Below, piece after piece: positions 10,516 through 21,081 of a stretch of 64,000 nucleotides of DNA (positions are counted from its first letter, which is position 1; every line of letters begins with the position of its first letter). Source of the DNA: Wurfbainia villosa. Lineage: Eukaryota; Streptophyta; Magnoliopsida; Zingiberales; Zingiberaceae. The DNA is taken from NCBI GenBank assembly GCA_025175895.1, contig CM046004.1, positions 50,953,359 through 51,017,358 of the forward strand. Direction: 5' to 3'. The notes below the pieces were generated by a model. It ran no database searches. It had not been told where the DNA came from and saw only the letters and a list, made by a program, of their open reading frames with translations. Made by a program: the position numbers and the translations under genes.

Positions 10516-12302
10516 ATGGAAGTCCAAGATAAATTAGGTTGGGACATCAACACGCCGGTGCCCTACACCCTATACGGACGAGAAGGATTCAATTCTTGGA
10601 AGGGAAGAATTGAGGATTTTATTATGATGAGAGACTTTGAGGAATGGTCCATTTTGATGGATGGATTTGAATATCCAAGAGGACCAAGAGGTGGATTCCT
10701 CAAAAAGAAGAGATGGACCGAAGAGCAAGTTCAAGCATCCGAGAAAAATGATAAGGTGATAAAATTTTTAATTTATTTAATGCCTAACAATATCTTGTGT
10801 ATGTTAGGTAATTATGTACATGCTAAAGAGTTATGGAGCCAAGTGGCAAAGGTCCATGAAAACTCATCATCAGTCCAAGAAGAAGAAGAAGAAGAAGAGT
10901 GCTCACCCTCTCAAGCTCAAGAAAGTTCACCATCATTTCAAGAAGATAAGGAGGGTGAAGAAGAGAGATCATCCTCACAAGGAAGTGAGGATTCGGAGGT
11001 TGATAGGGAATCAACATCCGGATCGGAAGAGGTGGAGGAAGTGGAAGAAGCATCCACCTCAAAGATTGAGGGGGAGGAGAGAACCTTCACACCGGAACAT
11101 CAAGAAGAAGCTTCGACATCCGGTCAAGATGAAGAAGCCCAAAGTCCAATTCTGGTCCTCATTAACCTAGGTAACTCAAGCAATTTAGGTTTAAATAAAA
11201 ATCACATAACTTGCTTTGAGTGTAGGGAAAGTGGGCATTACAAGAGCAAATGCCCAAAGAGAGTAAGAAAAGCTCCTCCGGCGTCCAAAAGTCAACAAAA
11301 GTCAAAGGATGCCGGTGCCTCAAGTCAAAAGAGCAAGGAGCATATCATATGCTTCAAGTGCAACTCAAAGGGGCACTATAGAAGCTAATGCTTTAGGGGG
11401 AAGAAGAAGGGGCAAGGAGGAGCGTTACAAGTAGGGGGAGCTTCTATAGCTAACCCTAAGGTATATTTAAATAATGCACCTTCTAAATTTAAAAGTCAAA
11501 AGCATGCTAGAAATTTTAATTCTCTTGCAATTCACCATGAAAAGCATGCTAGAGATAAATATATTTGTTTAGGAGCTAAAAGTGTTAATTTCAAAAGTAA
11601 GGAGAGAATTGGGACTAATGTCCCTAAAAATAATTTATCTAAGGATAAACCTAGGTCAAATAACTCAAGACCAATCCTACCTAGGGAGACAATTAGGAAG
11701 GTACAAGAACATCTAGGTCTAAATCCTAAATGGACTAGGCATATGCCTAGAAAGTCCCATGCCCAAGAATTTAATCAAAAATCAATTGGGCAATTGGAAT
11801 TAGAAAACCAAGCTTTGAGGTCAAGGCTTGAGAAACTAGAAAAGACCCTTAGGAATATACAAAACCAATTTAAAGGGTCTAATGGTCAAAGTCAAAGGTC
11901 CAAAAGTCAAAGTCAACACCAAGGACCTAAGAGTCAAAAGTCAACCAAGGGCAAGCAAGGTTTGGGTCACAAACCTAAGCCTAAGGTAGCTTACCATAGT
12001 GTTCCATTTGATTATGGGACACAAACTAGGTTTAGGAAGACCAAGGTCAATAGGGAAGTCATCCCTAAGGTTGACCAAAGGTTGTGCCTAGTGGCTAGGG
12101 TTTCTAGGAAACCTAGGGTGGCCACCAAGAAGGTTGCAAGGAGTTACCCTAGAGTCAACCTAGGCAAGAAGTGACCAAGGCTAATAAGCCTAGAAGGGTC
12201 ATTAGGAAGGTATCTAGGGAGGTTATCCCTAAGGAATACCTAATTAACCCTAGGAGCTCAAATCGGTTTTGGGTTCCTAAGAGCGTGATTGATTCACGCT
12301 AG
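10516..12302 (+). pseudogene. Element B gag (nearly intact; one stop, one late frameshift)
   Basis: ATG 10516 opens a 290-codon frame. It has the N-terminal Gag domain (YTLYGREGFNSWKG), a Glu/Ser-rich linker at residues about 120-215, a first zinc knuckle CFECRESGHYKSKC, a Lys-rich spacer, and a second knuckle CFKCNSKGHYRS whose last Cys is cut off by TAA at 11386-11388 (Lys AAA to TAA is the simplest change). The same frame continues to 12174 with a predicted coiled coil (QLELENQALRSRLEKLEK, about 11790-11845) and a very basic Gln/Ser tail. Small deletions near 12140-12170 then shift the frame. The original end is FWVPKSVIDSR-stop at 12302, about 595 codons. No protease follows. Relative to Copia polyproteins this is the complete gag region and nothing else. 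Confidence 0.82.
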
Positions 12303-14173
12303 ATGGGTTTAGGGTGTGCCAACCTTAATTGGATGGGTAGTTAACTCAACCATGGTAAAGGTGGCACTTTAGGATATTTTCAAGGTTATGGTTACCTTGG
12401 AAATAGATTTGAATCAATATCCTAAAAGATTTTAGGATGTGCCAATGCACTTTTAAAATTAAGAAAAATCAATTAAATTGACACAATTTAGGTTTAGGGG
12501 TTAGTGTGTCATTTTGGGTTTTTGGCACACTAGGAAGATTAGGTTAATATGGCAAAATATGATTAATCCCAACAAATGGCAATTAATATTAAAATTTAGG
12601 TATTATTATACCTATATATTTTATATGTCATGCTTTGTTTGCCATATAACATGCCATGACATCATGTTTATTTTAATCATTTTACATGTCATGTTCATGT
12701 TTAGGATTAAGGTTTCAAATGTCATGTGTTTTTAGATTTCATCTTATGCCATGACATCATGATTATGAGCATATGCTTATTTATATCATTTCTAATGCCA
12801 TAATCATTCATGCATTTAAGACAATTGGTTGAAATTGATTTATGGACTATGACATGACTTGAAGTCCCATTTATAAGGGAATCAAGTAGGGTTGCCTAGG
12901 AAATGCATGAAACCCTAGATAAAATGAATCAAAACCCATATCTCACATCCAATTGACATGTATGTGTATTTATACACCCTAGATACATGTGAAATGCTAG
13001 GATATGAGTTAAGTTCAAGGTGCATAGTTTTTTTGCATCTAGATGAACTAAAACTCATCTAATTTTAATTAGTGGATCATTAGGAAAACTTGTGTACAAG
13101 TCATGTGCATAGAGCCCAAGGAATATGATCCAAGACATGGTTTTGAAATCATTTTAAAATCAATTTAGAAAACCTTGGTGAAGTCTATCTTTTGATAGCA
13201 ATCACCATTGATGAAGTTGATACAAAATAGGGCCAAAATATTGAAAATTTCAATGGTTTTGAGTTTTGTATCAAACTCACTATTTTATGGGTAAAATAAT
13301 TTTCAAATATTTTTCACCCATTGTAATGACTATAAGTAATATACGTATCAAATTTTATGATTTTTCAAATTACGTAGAATTACTTATGCTTTTCTAAATC
13401 TCGATTCTGATAGCTGAAATTCGGAAATTTGACTATCGATCAGCCTACTGAGTGGCGATCATTGATATGGGTGATCGTGATTCGACATGAGTCAACTGCC
13501 AGGTATGATTTCGGGTTAACAAGTTTTGTTTAGCCCGTGTTCAGCTATGGAAAAGGTTCCTAATCACTCCTAACCCTAGGATATGCTTTGGGAAGCATTA
13601 TAAAGGGTGAAAATCCACTGGATATGGATTTGGAGAGGTGTTTAGGTTTTGTATCAAATTTAAGGTGTTGGAAAGTTCAATGTTGAATTTCTAACCTTAA
13701 TTTTGATAGTTTAGAGTTCCTATTGGCTTAGGGACTTCCCAAGGACATTGTTGGTGCAATGGTCAAGGGGGAGCAAGCCTTTAGGGGGAGGTATCCATCT
13801 TGGGATAATGGATGTATGTTTCTCTTCTTGAAGGGGGAGAAGTTATTGGGAGAGTATCATCAATTGGGAAAATTGATGGGATTTTGAGAGACCCAATTTG
13901 GAAATTGGGAGAGAATATAGGATTGCCTCTCTTGAGTGATATGGGACTTATCACTAGGAAGATGGTAGGCATCCTAGGTATTTTTGGATCAAGGGGGAGA
14001 TTGTATGATCTCATTAGGACATGAGACATATACCTCCTTGGAGAGATGACCTTTTTGATGTATGTCAAAAAGGGGGAGAAGATTAAATTACCAATTTGGA
14101 AAATTGGTAGGGGAATTTGAGTTAGGGGCCTAACTCAAGGTTTGTTTTTGTCAAACATCAAAAAGGGGGAGAT
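12303..14173 (+). other. Element B 3' non-coding tract with repeated PPT-like motifs
   Basis: Counterpart of 3607-5472. Purine runs AAGGGGGAGA recur from about 13768 to the last one at 14162-14172, next to the 3' LTR. No open frame here is supported. The segment 13400-13508 differs sharply from A, while sequence on both sides is nearly identical. Confidence 0.7.
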
Positions 14174-15663
14174 TGTTGGTGCAATCGGCCCAGGTCACGA
14201 TTGACCATACTCGAGTTTGACTCGAGTGATGTTTTGATGTTTGACAAAGTGGTTTGACATTGATGTCGGTTAATATGTTGGGGAGATTTTTGGAGCAATC
14301 GATCCAGGTTATAATTGACTAGACTCGAGTTTGACTCGAGGGAGACTTTGATGGTTGACTAGGGTTGACCATGTGATTAAGGGAAAGTCCAAGTCATGGG
14401 TACTTGGCATGGAAAGTCCAAGTGGGACAATTGGCATTTGGGAAAGTCCATGTCTTGAGTACTTGGCACAAGGAAAAGTCCAAGCATGGGTCTTGGCATG
14501 GAAAGTCCAACATGGATTGGCAAGGGAAAGTCCAAGCTTGAGTCTTGGCATTTGAGAAGTCCAAGGGGAAGGATATTGGCGGCGTAAAGTCCAAGCGGAG
14601 TCTTGGCGGCGTAAGTCCAATGTGCCTTGGCGGTGTAGACACCGTTAGCATGACATAGCCAAGGGAAGCACCTGGAGGCTAGCGCGATGGATGAACAAGT
14701 CATGGATGACTTAGAGGGATCCGAGAGGTGTGAGGCTGATGGAGGTGGCTAGAAGGCTTAGGTCTAGGCTAAGGGTGGTCTAGCAAGTATGGGGGCACCA
14801 TACTTGGGTTAAAACTTCATTTTTGAGGTTGGCAGTCGACTGGAATTATGGTCGGTTCGACTACCGTGAGTCGACATGAGTTCGACCGATTTAAAGTCGA
14901 AATGCTCGATGATCGCTCATTGGAGCGATCGGCGTGTCGACGGCGATCGCTAAGGGCGCAAATGACCGATCACCCAATGTCGAACGAGAATGCCGTAGTC
15001 GATTGGGTAGTCGACTACGGCCGCTGGCAGTCGACTGCCAAGAGATCCGTTGGAGTTTTTCCAGCGTGGATCGAGCCGTTGTCTCACGACAACAGTGGCA
15101 TCAGTCGACTAGTGACTTATGGCAGTCGACTGATAGGCGGAAATCCAGGTCGTGCGCAAGGATAAAAGGAGCTCGACGGGAGAGTTTTTGGCAGCAATTT
15201 CTTGGACGTTTTTGAGGCGATTTGCTGCTGCAAATCAGGGTCTTCAACCACGGTTCAAGCGATCAACAAGCAAGCAATCAAAAGGCATTTGTAAAGCTTT
15301 TTCTTTACTTATATTGCATTGTATCTCATTGTATTTGCTTGTATCTACTTAGTTTATTGTTGTAAACTGTTGTACGAGGTTTCTCCACCTCCGACTTGTG
15401 TCGAGAAGGAGTATTTGTGATTAGTGAGTGCGTGTGCATCACTAGGGCTCTTTAGAGCTCGATCTGTAGAGTAGGAACCGTTCGGTTCCGAACTACGTTA
15501 AATCTTCATGTTATTGTATTTGTGATTGATTTTCGTTATTGTTATCATATATATATTCCACTGTGCTAACGAAACTTGTAGACACGAACACGCGATCGAA
15601 TTCCATCTACGAACGGTCAAACGCTATTCACCCCCCCCTTCTTGCGGCGTCAAATCTCCAACA
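14174..15663 (+). repeat. Element B 3' LTR (1490 bp)
   Basis: Pairs with 8943-10447. Exact palindromes CAGTCGACTG are at 14833, 15028 and 15123, and a one-base variant at 15102. The minisatellite is at about 14385-14635. It ends CTCCAACA and is followed by CTTTT. Confidence 0.88.
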
Positions 15664-16056
15664 CTTTTCTCCCTTTTCAAGTTTGATATTCGTTAGTTGG
15701 GAGTGGAGGAGGTCTCTCCTTGCAAGTTTGGCCTCCGAGGTACCTTCATGAAGCTCTACTAGCTTCTCCCACATCTCCTTGGCACTTGCACACTCCCCTA
15801 TTCGATTCACTTCTTGTTGGGGGAGTACGTTGTAAAGGTGATTGTTGGCTTTGGAGTTCGCCAAGTACTCTTCCCTTTACCTCTTACTCCACCTTGATTT
15901 CTCCAATGGCTCCCCTTCTTCATTCCTAGGTATTTCGAAGCCATTTTCCATTATTAATAGAATTTCGAAATCAGTTTCGAAAAATACCTCCATTCGCTTC
16001 TTCCACCAAGCGAATTTCCCCTCGAATTTCGGTGGATGAATATTAGAGCCGACCAT
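15664..16056 (-). pseudogene. Element R gag, N-terminal part (unit 2)
   Basis: Reverse-strand ATG at 16054-16056, homologous to 6946-7337. The stretch ANSKANHHLYNVLPQQEVNRIGE through LVELHEGTSEAKLARRDLL is open here (no stop after QQEVN, and no frameshift at HEGTS), so it shows the pre-decay state better. It ends at GEK, where element B was inserted. Confidence 0.8.
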
Positions 16057-16104
16057 CTCTTGATGAAGTGCTTGTTGCGGCGGTTAGTCCTCGACAAGCA
16101 CCTT

Positions 16105-16117
16105 GGCTTTGATACCA
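16105..16117 (-). other. Element R primer binding site (unit 2)
   Basis: Minus-strand TGGTATCAAAGCC, one change from the standard methionine-tRNA PBS, next to the R LTR boundary at 16120. Confidence 0.85.
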
Positions 16118-16119
16118 CT

Positions 16120-17338
16120 TGTAGGGTCGATGTTGGTCGGCTAGAGGGGGGTGAATAGCCTTTGACGTAGACAGTGGAAGTCGTTCATTCGTTGCTCATC
16201 TACAAAACTATTAGCGCAAGTAGAATATACAAATACACACAATTAAAGACAAGACAAAGTAGAGAATAGAAACACAAACGCTGACACTGCAATGTAGCGT
16301 GGTTCACGACTGCGCCGCTAATCCACGGTCCGATTTGTCCACGGTGAATCACTTCGCAAGCTTTCACTATTCACTCCTTTGCACCAAGCTAGGTGGAGGT
16401 AACCTCTTTACACAAGAATCACTCCTCTTACAATTATGATGTAAATAAACTCAAGTAAGAGAATGGAAAACCTTTAGGGCACTTTGGGAGAGTTTTTAGC
16501 ATGAACATTAGCCTCCCAAAGGCCCACACTCCTCCTCTTTATAGAGGAAGAGGGTTTCTTCCCGTTGACACAGGACCAGTCGACTGATGTCCAGATCAGT
16601 CGACTGATCCTGTAGTCATTGCCCAATAACGGCTACTTTCCATGTTGGCTTTCACCCAACGCCTCCTACATCAGTCGACTGATGCTTTCATCAGTCGACT
16701 GATATCGACTTCCAGTCGAGTGCTCGTGAGCTCAACTCGCTTCTGTGCCCGAAACCCTTGCGACCAGTTGACTGATACCTTCATCAGTCGACTGGTGGTC
16801 TCGTAGTCGACTGTTGGCACTTGAATCGGACTCGAACACTAGTCGAGTCACAGTCGACTTAGAGTAGTCGACTGCCATGACATGGTAGTCGACTGATGTC
16901 GGTAAATCTCATCCGACACTTAGCCAATTGGCCAAGTTTCACCTAAGAGCACTACCCCTTCCCGGGTTACATTCTCTCACTCTCATTCCTTGGAGTCCCT
17001 CGCCTTTGAAGTTATCTTCGTCCGGCCACATCCCTCGGATGCGCCAAGCGCACGACTCTACAGCGCCATCCTTCACGTCTCGCCCTGAAGTCTACTTCCT
17101 CCGACTTCACTCCAATCTCCTTGTCCAGCGGTCCCTCGGATGCTCCAAGCGCACGGCTTCCGCAAAGTTATCCTTCATTGACTCAAGGACTGAGTCATGA
17201 GAGGTGAAACTCACCAATGCTCCATGTGCGAATTACTAAGTTCTGCAAGACTCCAACGCATATATCAAATTCAAACATCCTAACTTAAACCCTTTTCCAC
17301 ACACATCAAAACCATATCACAGGTTGATTGCACTAACA
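16120..17338 (-). repeat. Element R 5' LTR, complete (1219 bp)
   Basis: On the minus strand it starts TGTTAGTGCAATC and ends CGACCCTACA, directly before the PBS. It contains a CAGTCGACTG cluster (about 16577-16900), a minus-strand TATAAAG in CTCTATAAAGAGG, and CTATTCACCCCCCTCTAG near its end. It abuts H's pol at 17339, so R was inserted into H. R's 3' half and other LTR would lie left of the window. Confidence 0.87.
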
Positions 17339-18470
17339 ATTACTGGTCGAAAATGAAGTCTATATCTTTAGCCAGTAAGTTTGTCAAAAGTCTTGTTATA
17401 TGAGATAAATTCTCTATGAACCTCCGATAAAATCTTGCGTGACCAAGGAAACTCTGGATGCCCTTAACATCCCTGGGTGGGGGCAATTTTTTGATTACTT
17501 CAACCTTTGCCCTGCCTACTTCAATACCGTTTCTTGATATCTTATGTCCTAACACTATTCCTTCTGTGACCATGAAGTAACACTTTTCACAATTCAACAC
17601 CAAGTTATTCTCCTCGCATCTCTGCAAGACTCACAACAGGTTTTTTAGACAGGCATCGAAACTTGTCCTATATACTGAAAAGTCATCCATGAACACTTCC
17701 ATGGTCTTTTTGATCAGGTCTGAGAAGATGGTCGTCATACATCATTGAAAAGTGGCTGGAGTGTTGCATAGCCCAAATGGCATTATTCTATACGCAAAGG
17801 TCCCATAAGGGCAGGTGAAAGTTGTCTTCTCCTGATCATTAGAGTGAATAGGGATTTGAAAAAATCTGGAGTACCTGTCGAGGTAACAAAAGTGAGAGTG
17901 CTTAGCAAGACGTTCCAGCATCTGATCAATGAAGGGAAGGGGGAAGTGATCTTTCCTTGTTGCTTTATTTAGCTTACGGTAATATATACACATTCTCCAT
18001 CCCATTATAGTTCGAATAGGAATGAGCTCATTTTCTTCACTTCTGACTACTGTGGTCCCGCCCTTCTTTGGGACTACGTGAACCGGACTAACTCATTCAC
18101 TGTCTGCAATTGGGTAGATTATTCCTACATCTAACAACTTGAGCACTTCTTTCTTCACAATCTCTTGCAGGTTCAGGTTAAGTCGCCTTTGACGCTCCAC
18201 GGTGGACTTATGCCCATCATCGAGGATTATTCTATGCATGCAGAGGGATGGGCTTATTCCTTTAATATCTTCGATGGCATAGCCCAATGTCTTTTTATAC
18301 GTCTTCAGTATCTCCAGTAACTTCCTTGTTTCAACTTCTCCCAAACTAGCATTTATAATCACTGGGTAGGTCGAATTTGTGCCCAGAAATTCATATCTAA
18401 GATTCGGTGGTAGGGGTTTCCTCTTAGGGCAGGGGTGTTCATTCATTACCATCAGTTCTCGTACTTCTCC
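17339..18470 (-). pseudogene. Athila-type pol fragment (pre-RT linker and reverse transcriptase)
   Basis: The segment at 18452-18095 (LPPNLRYEFLG, YPVIINASL, DIKGISPSLCMHRI) is the stretch preceding RT in Athila Pol. RT follows with CIYYRKLNKATRKDHFPLPF, CPYGTFAYRIMPFGLCNTPATFQ, the YxDD-equivalent VFMDDFSVY near 17690, then VLGHKISRNGIEV and the FLGHARFYRRFIENLS segment. The reading frame is broken by stops at about 18090 (Trp to TGA), about 17742 (Arg to TGA) and about 17635. Some conserved glycines are Arg (DRYSRFF for DGYSGFF). It ends at the R insertion before RNase H. Known role: synthesis of element cDNA; dead here. Confidence 0.85.
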
Positions 18471-18677
18471 TTTTTAGAACTCTGAGAGATGGGAGGCTCC
18501 GTTTTCGTAGTCCTCTCCCTCTATGATCTCGTCTCGTATTTGGCAGGCTACCTTCGGCTCCTCTACTTCCTTTTTTTGGCTAAACCTCTTGAAACTCCTA
18601 CTCATTATTCATCCACATTTGGAGGGTCCCGACCACTATTTCTAAAATATGATAAACTTCGTCCACACTCCTCTTCA

Positions 18678-19180
18678 TCAGCACCCCCTCCCCCCGGCGA
18701 CCGTGTCCAGGAGTTCTTTAGCTGAACTGAAAATACCACAATAAAAAATATTAATGAGCAACCAATTATGTAATCTATGATGTGGGCATTGAAGTATCAG
18801 CTCTCGGAATCTCACCCAAGCCTCGTCCAAAGCCTCTTCGTGGTTCTGCTTAAAAGAAAGGATTTTATTCCTTAAATAGGCAATTTTTTCAAGCAAAAAG
18901 TATTTATTTAGGAACAGGCATTCCATCTGCTCCCATGTGGTTACACTCCTTTCGGGCAAAGTGTGTATCCATCGTATGGCCTCCCCTTTTAGGGAAAATG
19001 GGAAGGTAATAAGCCTAATTGTATCTGCTGGAACCCCTTCATACTGCACCATGCCACAATATGCAAAGAACTCCTCAAGGTGTTGGTAAGGTTCCTCAGT
19101 CTGAGTTCCCCCAAACTGCCTCTCTTGAATGAGAGTAATTGGTGCAGGGTTTATCTCCCAGCTTGCGGCATGGATCTACA
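18678..19180 (-). pseudogene. Athila-type gag fragment
   Basis: Reverse-strand reading: INPAPITLIQERQFGG, then LEEFFAYCGMVQYEGV, IRLITFPFSLKGEAIRWIHTLPERSVTTWEQ, a helical stretch, and RFRELILQCPHH followed by a decayed AAGG motif. This is the Retrotrans_gag core of Athila/Tat elements. Neither the N-terminus nor the knuckle region survives. The 200 bp between it and pol (18471-18677) show no recognisable domain. Confidence 0.78.
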
Positions 19181-19494
19181 GGATAACTATGTTGGAATTC
19201 CACACTTTGCGACTAGGTGTCGTATAATCTTTCAAACTTCGGGTGTGTTGAACTAACATGGTAGGGCTACTTACTAACAAGGGAAAACAAATAACCTAAG
19301 AATAATGAGCCAATTAAAGTACACCAAAGAACTGAACGAGGGCAAGATGTACTATGACTAATAAAATTAATCTAGACTATATTTGAGTGATAGAAATCTA
19401 AAACTAAATAAATCAAAATGAAGTAAAACAAGAAAATAAATCTACTCTAGGTCTGATCCAAACTATCCACTTTCGATTCGATATCGAATCGAAA
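19181..19494 (-). other. Element H leader between PBS and gag remnant
   Basis: About 310 bp, A/T-rich, without a readable domain. By position it is the 5' leader plus a decayed gag N-terminus. Confidence 0.6.
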
Positions 19495-19513
19495 GTCCCT
19501 GACAATGGCACCA
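19495..19513 (-). other. Element H primer binding site (tRNA-Asp type)
   Basis: On the minus strand TGGTGCCATTGTCAGGGAC lies a few bases after the LTR end. It resembles the PBS used by Athila and Tat elements (TGGCGCC...), usually ascribed to aspartate tRNA. It confirms orientation and LTR end. Confidence 0.75.
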
Positions 19514-19519
19514 AAAACT

Positions 19520-21081
19520 TGATGCATGTGAACACAACCTCAAATCTCCGACAAAAATTGCCAAGGACTCGAAGTGTGCACTCGCGCTCAACGCCCACAA
19601 GTGCACGGATGTTGTCAAGTAATAAAAGATGTATCAATCCCATAGAGACTGAGATTCGAATAGCATCTATCCAATGGATGTCGTTGTTCCAAATAAATCT
19701 TCTAAGAGTAAGGTTCGCGAGGTCGACGGTAGTCCTAACTCAATTACGGTGTCACTCAGAGAAACCGAAGGTAGGTTCAAAGTTTCCTTAAAGGATTCTA
19801 GGACTTTGGTTTCACTTGTGTATTGTTGAGCATGCTATCAATTGAATGCCTTTAGGATCTCTAGCTATGATCTTGTGAGAGCACCATCATGTATTTGACC
19901 GATGAACTTTTTCTTCTACCGAGAACTACCTATTCCTAACCAAGTTTTCCTTTTGGATCATCAGAGCTCACAAGGTTGATACTGTTGGGAGCCCCCTATC
20001 ACTAGGGTCTTTTAACCCTTCTAGAGTTGATGTCTCCTACTTTGGGCCTTCTGCTAAGATAGGTTATTAAGGTACGAGGATGTCCTAGTAATCTCTATGA
20101 AGAGATGGATCATATTTCATATCTTACTCTATCATATTCTACTTTCTACGGTTATGGGAGGGAGGATAACTGCTAGGGTTCCTCCTTGGTTCTCCTAGAT
20201 TATCGTTACGAAGGCTTTCCACCCTTGTATCGGCTACGTGCATTAGAAATAGACCCAAGACATAATTCTAATTGATCTAAATAGTATAAATTGCAAATAG
20301 ATTCAAAGGGAATGAATAACTATTTAAACTAGTTTATCCCTAATCCTAGAATCAAAGTATCTACTCCATAATTGAATGAGAAATAATGCACGACATCTCA
20401 AGGTGAATCATTACAATACGAATAGAATGAAAAATAAAGGCAATACTTTTTGTTCAATCTGATGTGATGTCTTTGTTCTTCTCCATGGTGTCGAAGCATT
20501 GATTTGGATCTTCAAACCGCTTCCTTCCTCCTCGCTATGAGTCTCCGGTGCTTCTTAGGGCACCTTCTTGCCATCCTAGCCATCGGGCCTCCTCCTTAGG
20601 GTTTAAGTATGTCTTCTTATTTATAGAAGAGAATTCGTCTCTCCTTAAATCCCCACGAAGCCCTAATCTCTGTCAAATTGGGCTAATGCCACACGATCGT
20701 GTGGATTCTACACGGTCAACCGTGTGGCATGCTGGAAAACCTGCCCTGAATCTGGCTTCGAGGTTGGGTACGGTCGTGTGAGTTTCACACGGTCGGCCAT
20801 GTCTTCCTCTAGAACTTCATGCGATTGTCATCTTTTGGTCCAAAGCATGCCCGTGTCTTGGGGAACATGGCCAGAGTACGCTTAGCCTCTTTGAGCTCCA
20901 TTTATGTTCCAATTTAGCTCTAAAACGTCGTCCTACACATAAAAATAGCAAAAGCAAATCTTTGAGCTAGAAAATAGAAAATGAATGCAAAACAAGGAAA
21001 AATATGCATGAATCATGTATAAAATGCAATGAGATATGTGCTAAAACTACCCCTAAAATACTATATGTTTTGTACACATCA
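19520..21081 (-). repeat. Element H 5' LTR (1562 bp)
   Basis: On the minus strand it starts TGATGTGTACAAAACATATAG and ends CACATGCATCA. The minus strand has a TATAAATAAG box near 20612-20625. It contains the perfect 16-bp palindrome CCACACGATCGTGTGG (20689-20704) and the inverted repeat ACACGGT-CA-ACCGTGT (20710-20725). It is homologous to the F LTR (49638-50477 plus 60619-61151). Confidence 0.82.

Larger units (their letters stand above)
8943..15663 (+). mobile_element. Element B: gag-only LTR retrotransposon, duplicate of A
   Basis: Same architecture as A and better preserved: 5' LTR 8943-10447, PBS 10450-10462, gag 10516-12302, PPT tract, 3' LTR 14174-15663. Flanks are CATTT (8938-8942) and CTTTT (15664-15668), a TSD with one change. 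The 3.7-kb interior has no pol gene. It is inserted in R gag at the same base as A, so it arose by the 8.7-kb duplication and not by a second transposition. Confidence 0.87.
8232..16950. repeat. Tandem segmental duplication, unit 2 (8,719 bp)
   Basis: Second copy of the R-gag / A-type element / R-gag / R-LTR block. The right end is defined by loss of homology after 16950, where the R LTR continues normally to 17338. The shared insertion point, and LTR pairing (5' with 5', 3' with 3'), show duplication of a nested structure. Confidence 0.88.
17339..21081 (-). mobile_element. Element H: Athila-type Ty3/Gypsy element, 5' part
   Basis: Reads right to left: LTR 21081-19520, PBS 19513-19495, gag 19180-18678, pol 18470-17339, then cut by element R. 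The Gag and RT sequences match the Athila lineage as I know it. The zinc knuckle and protease region is missing between gag and pol, so there is an internal deletion. H is inserted in the 5' LTR of element C (flank GATGCTAG at 21082). Confidence 0.82.

Noticed and set aside
17339..18470. Possible endogenous pararetrovirus reverse transcriptase
   Set aside because: The motifs and the flanking LTR and tRNA-Asp-type PBS fit Athila. No movement-protein or coat-protein features are present.
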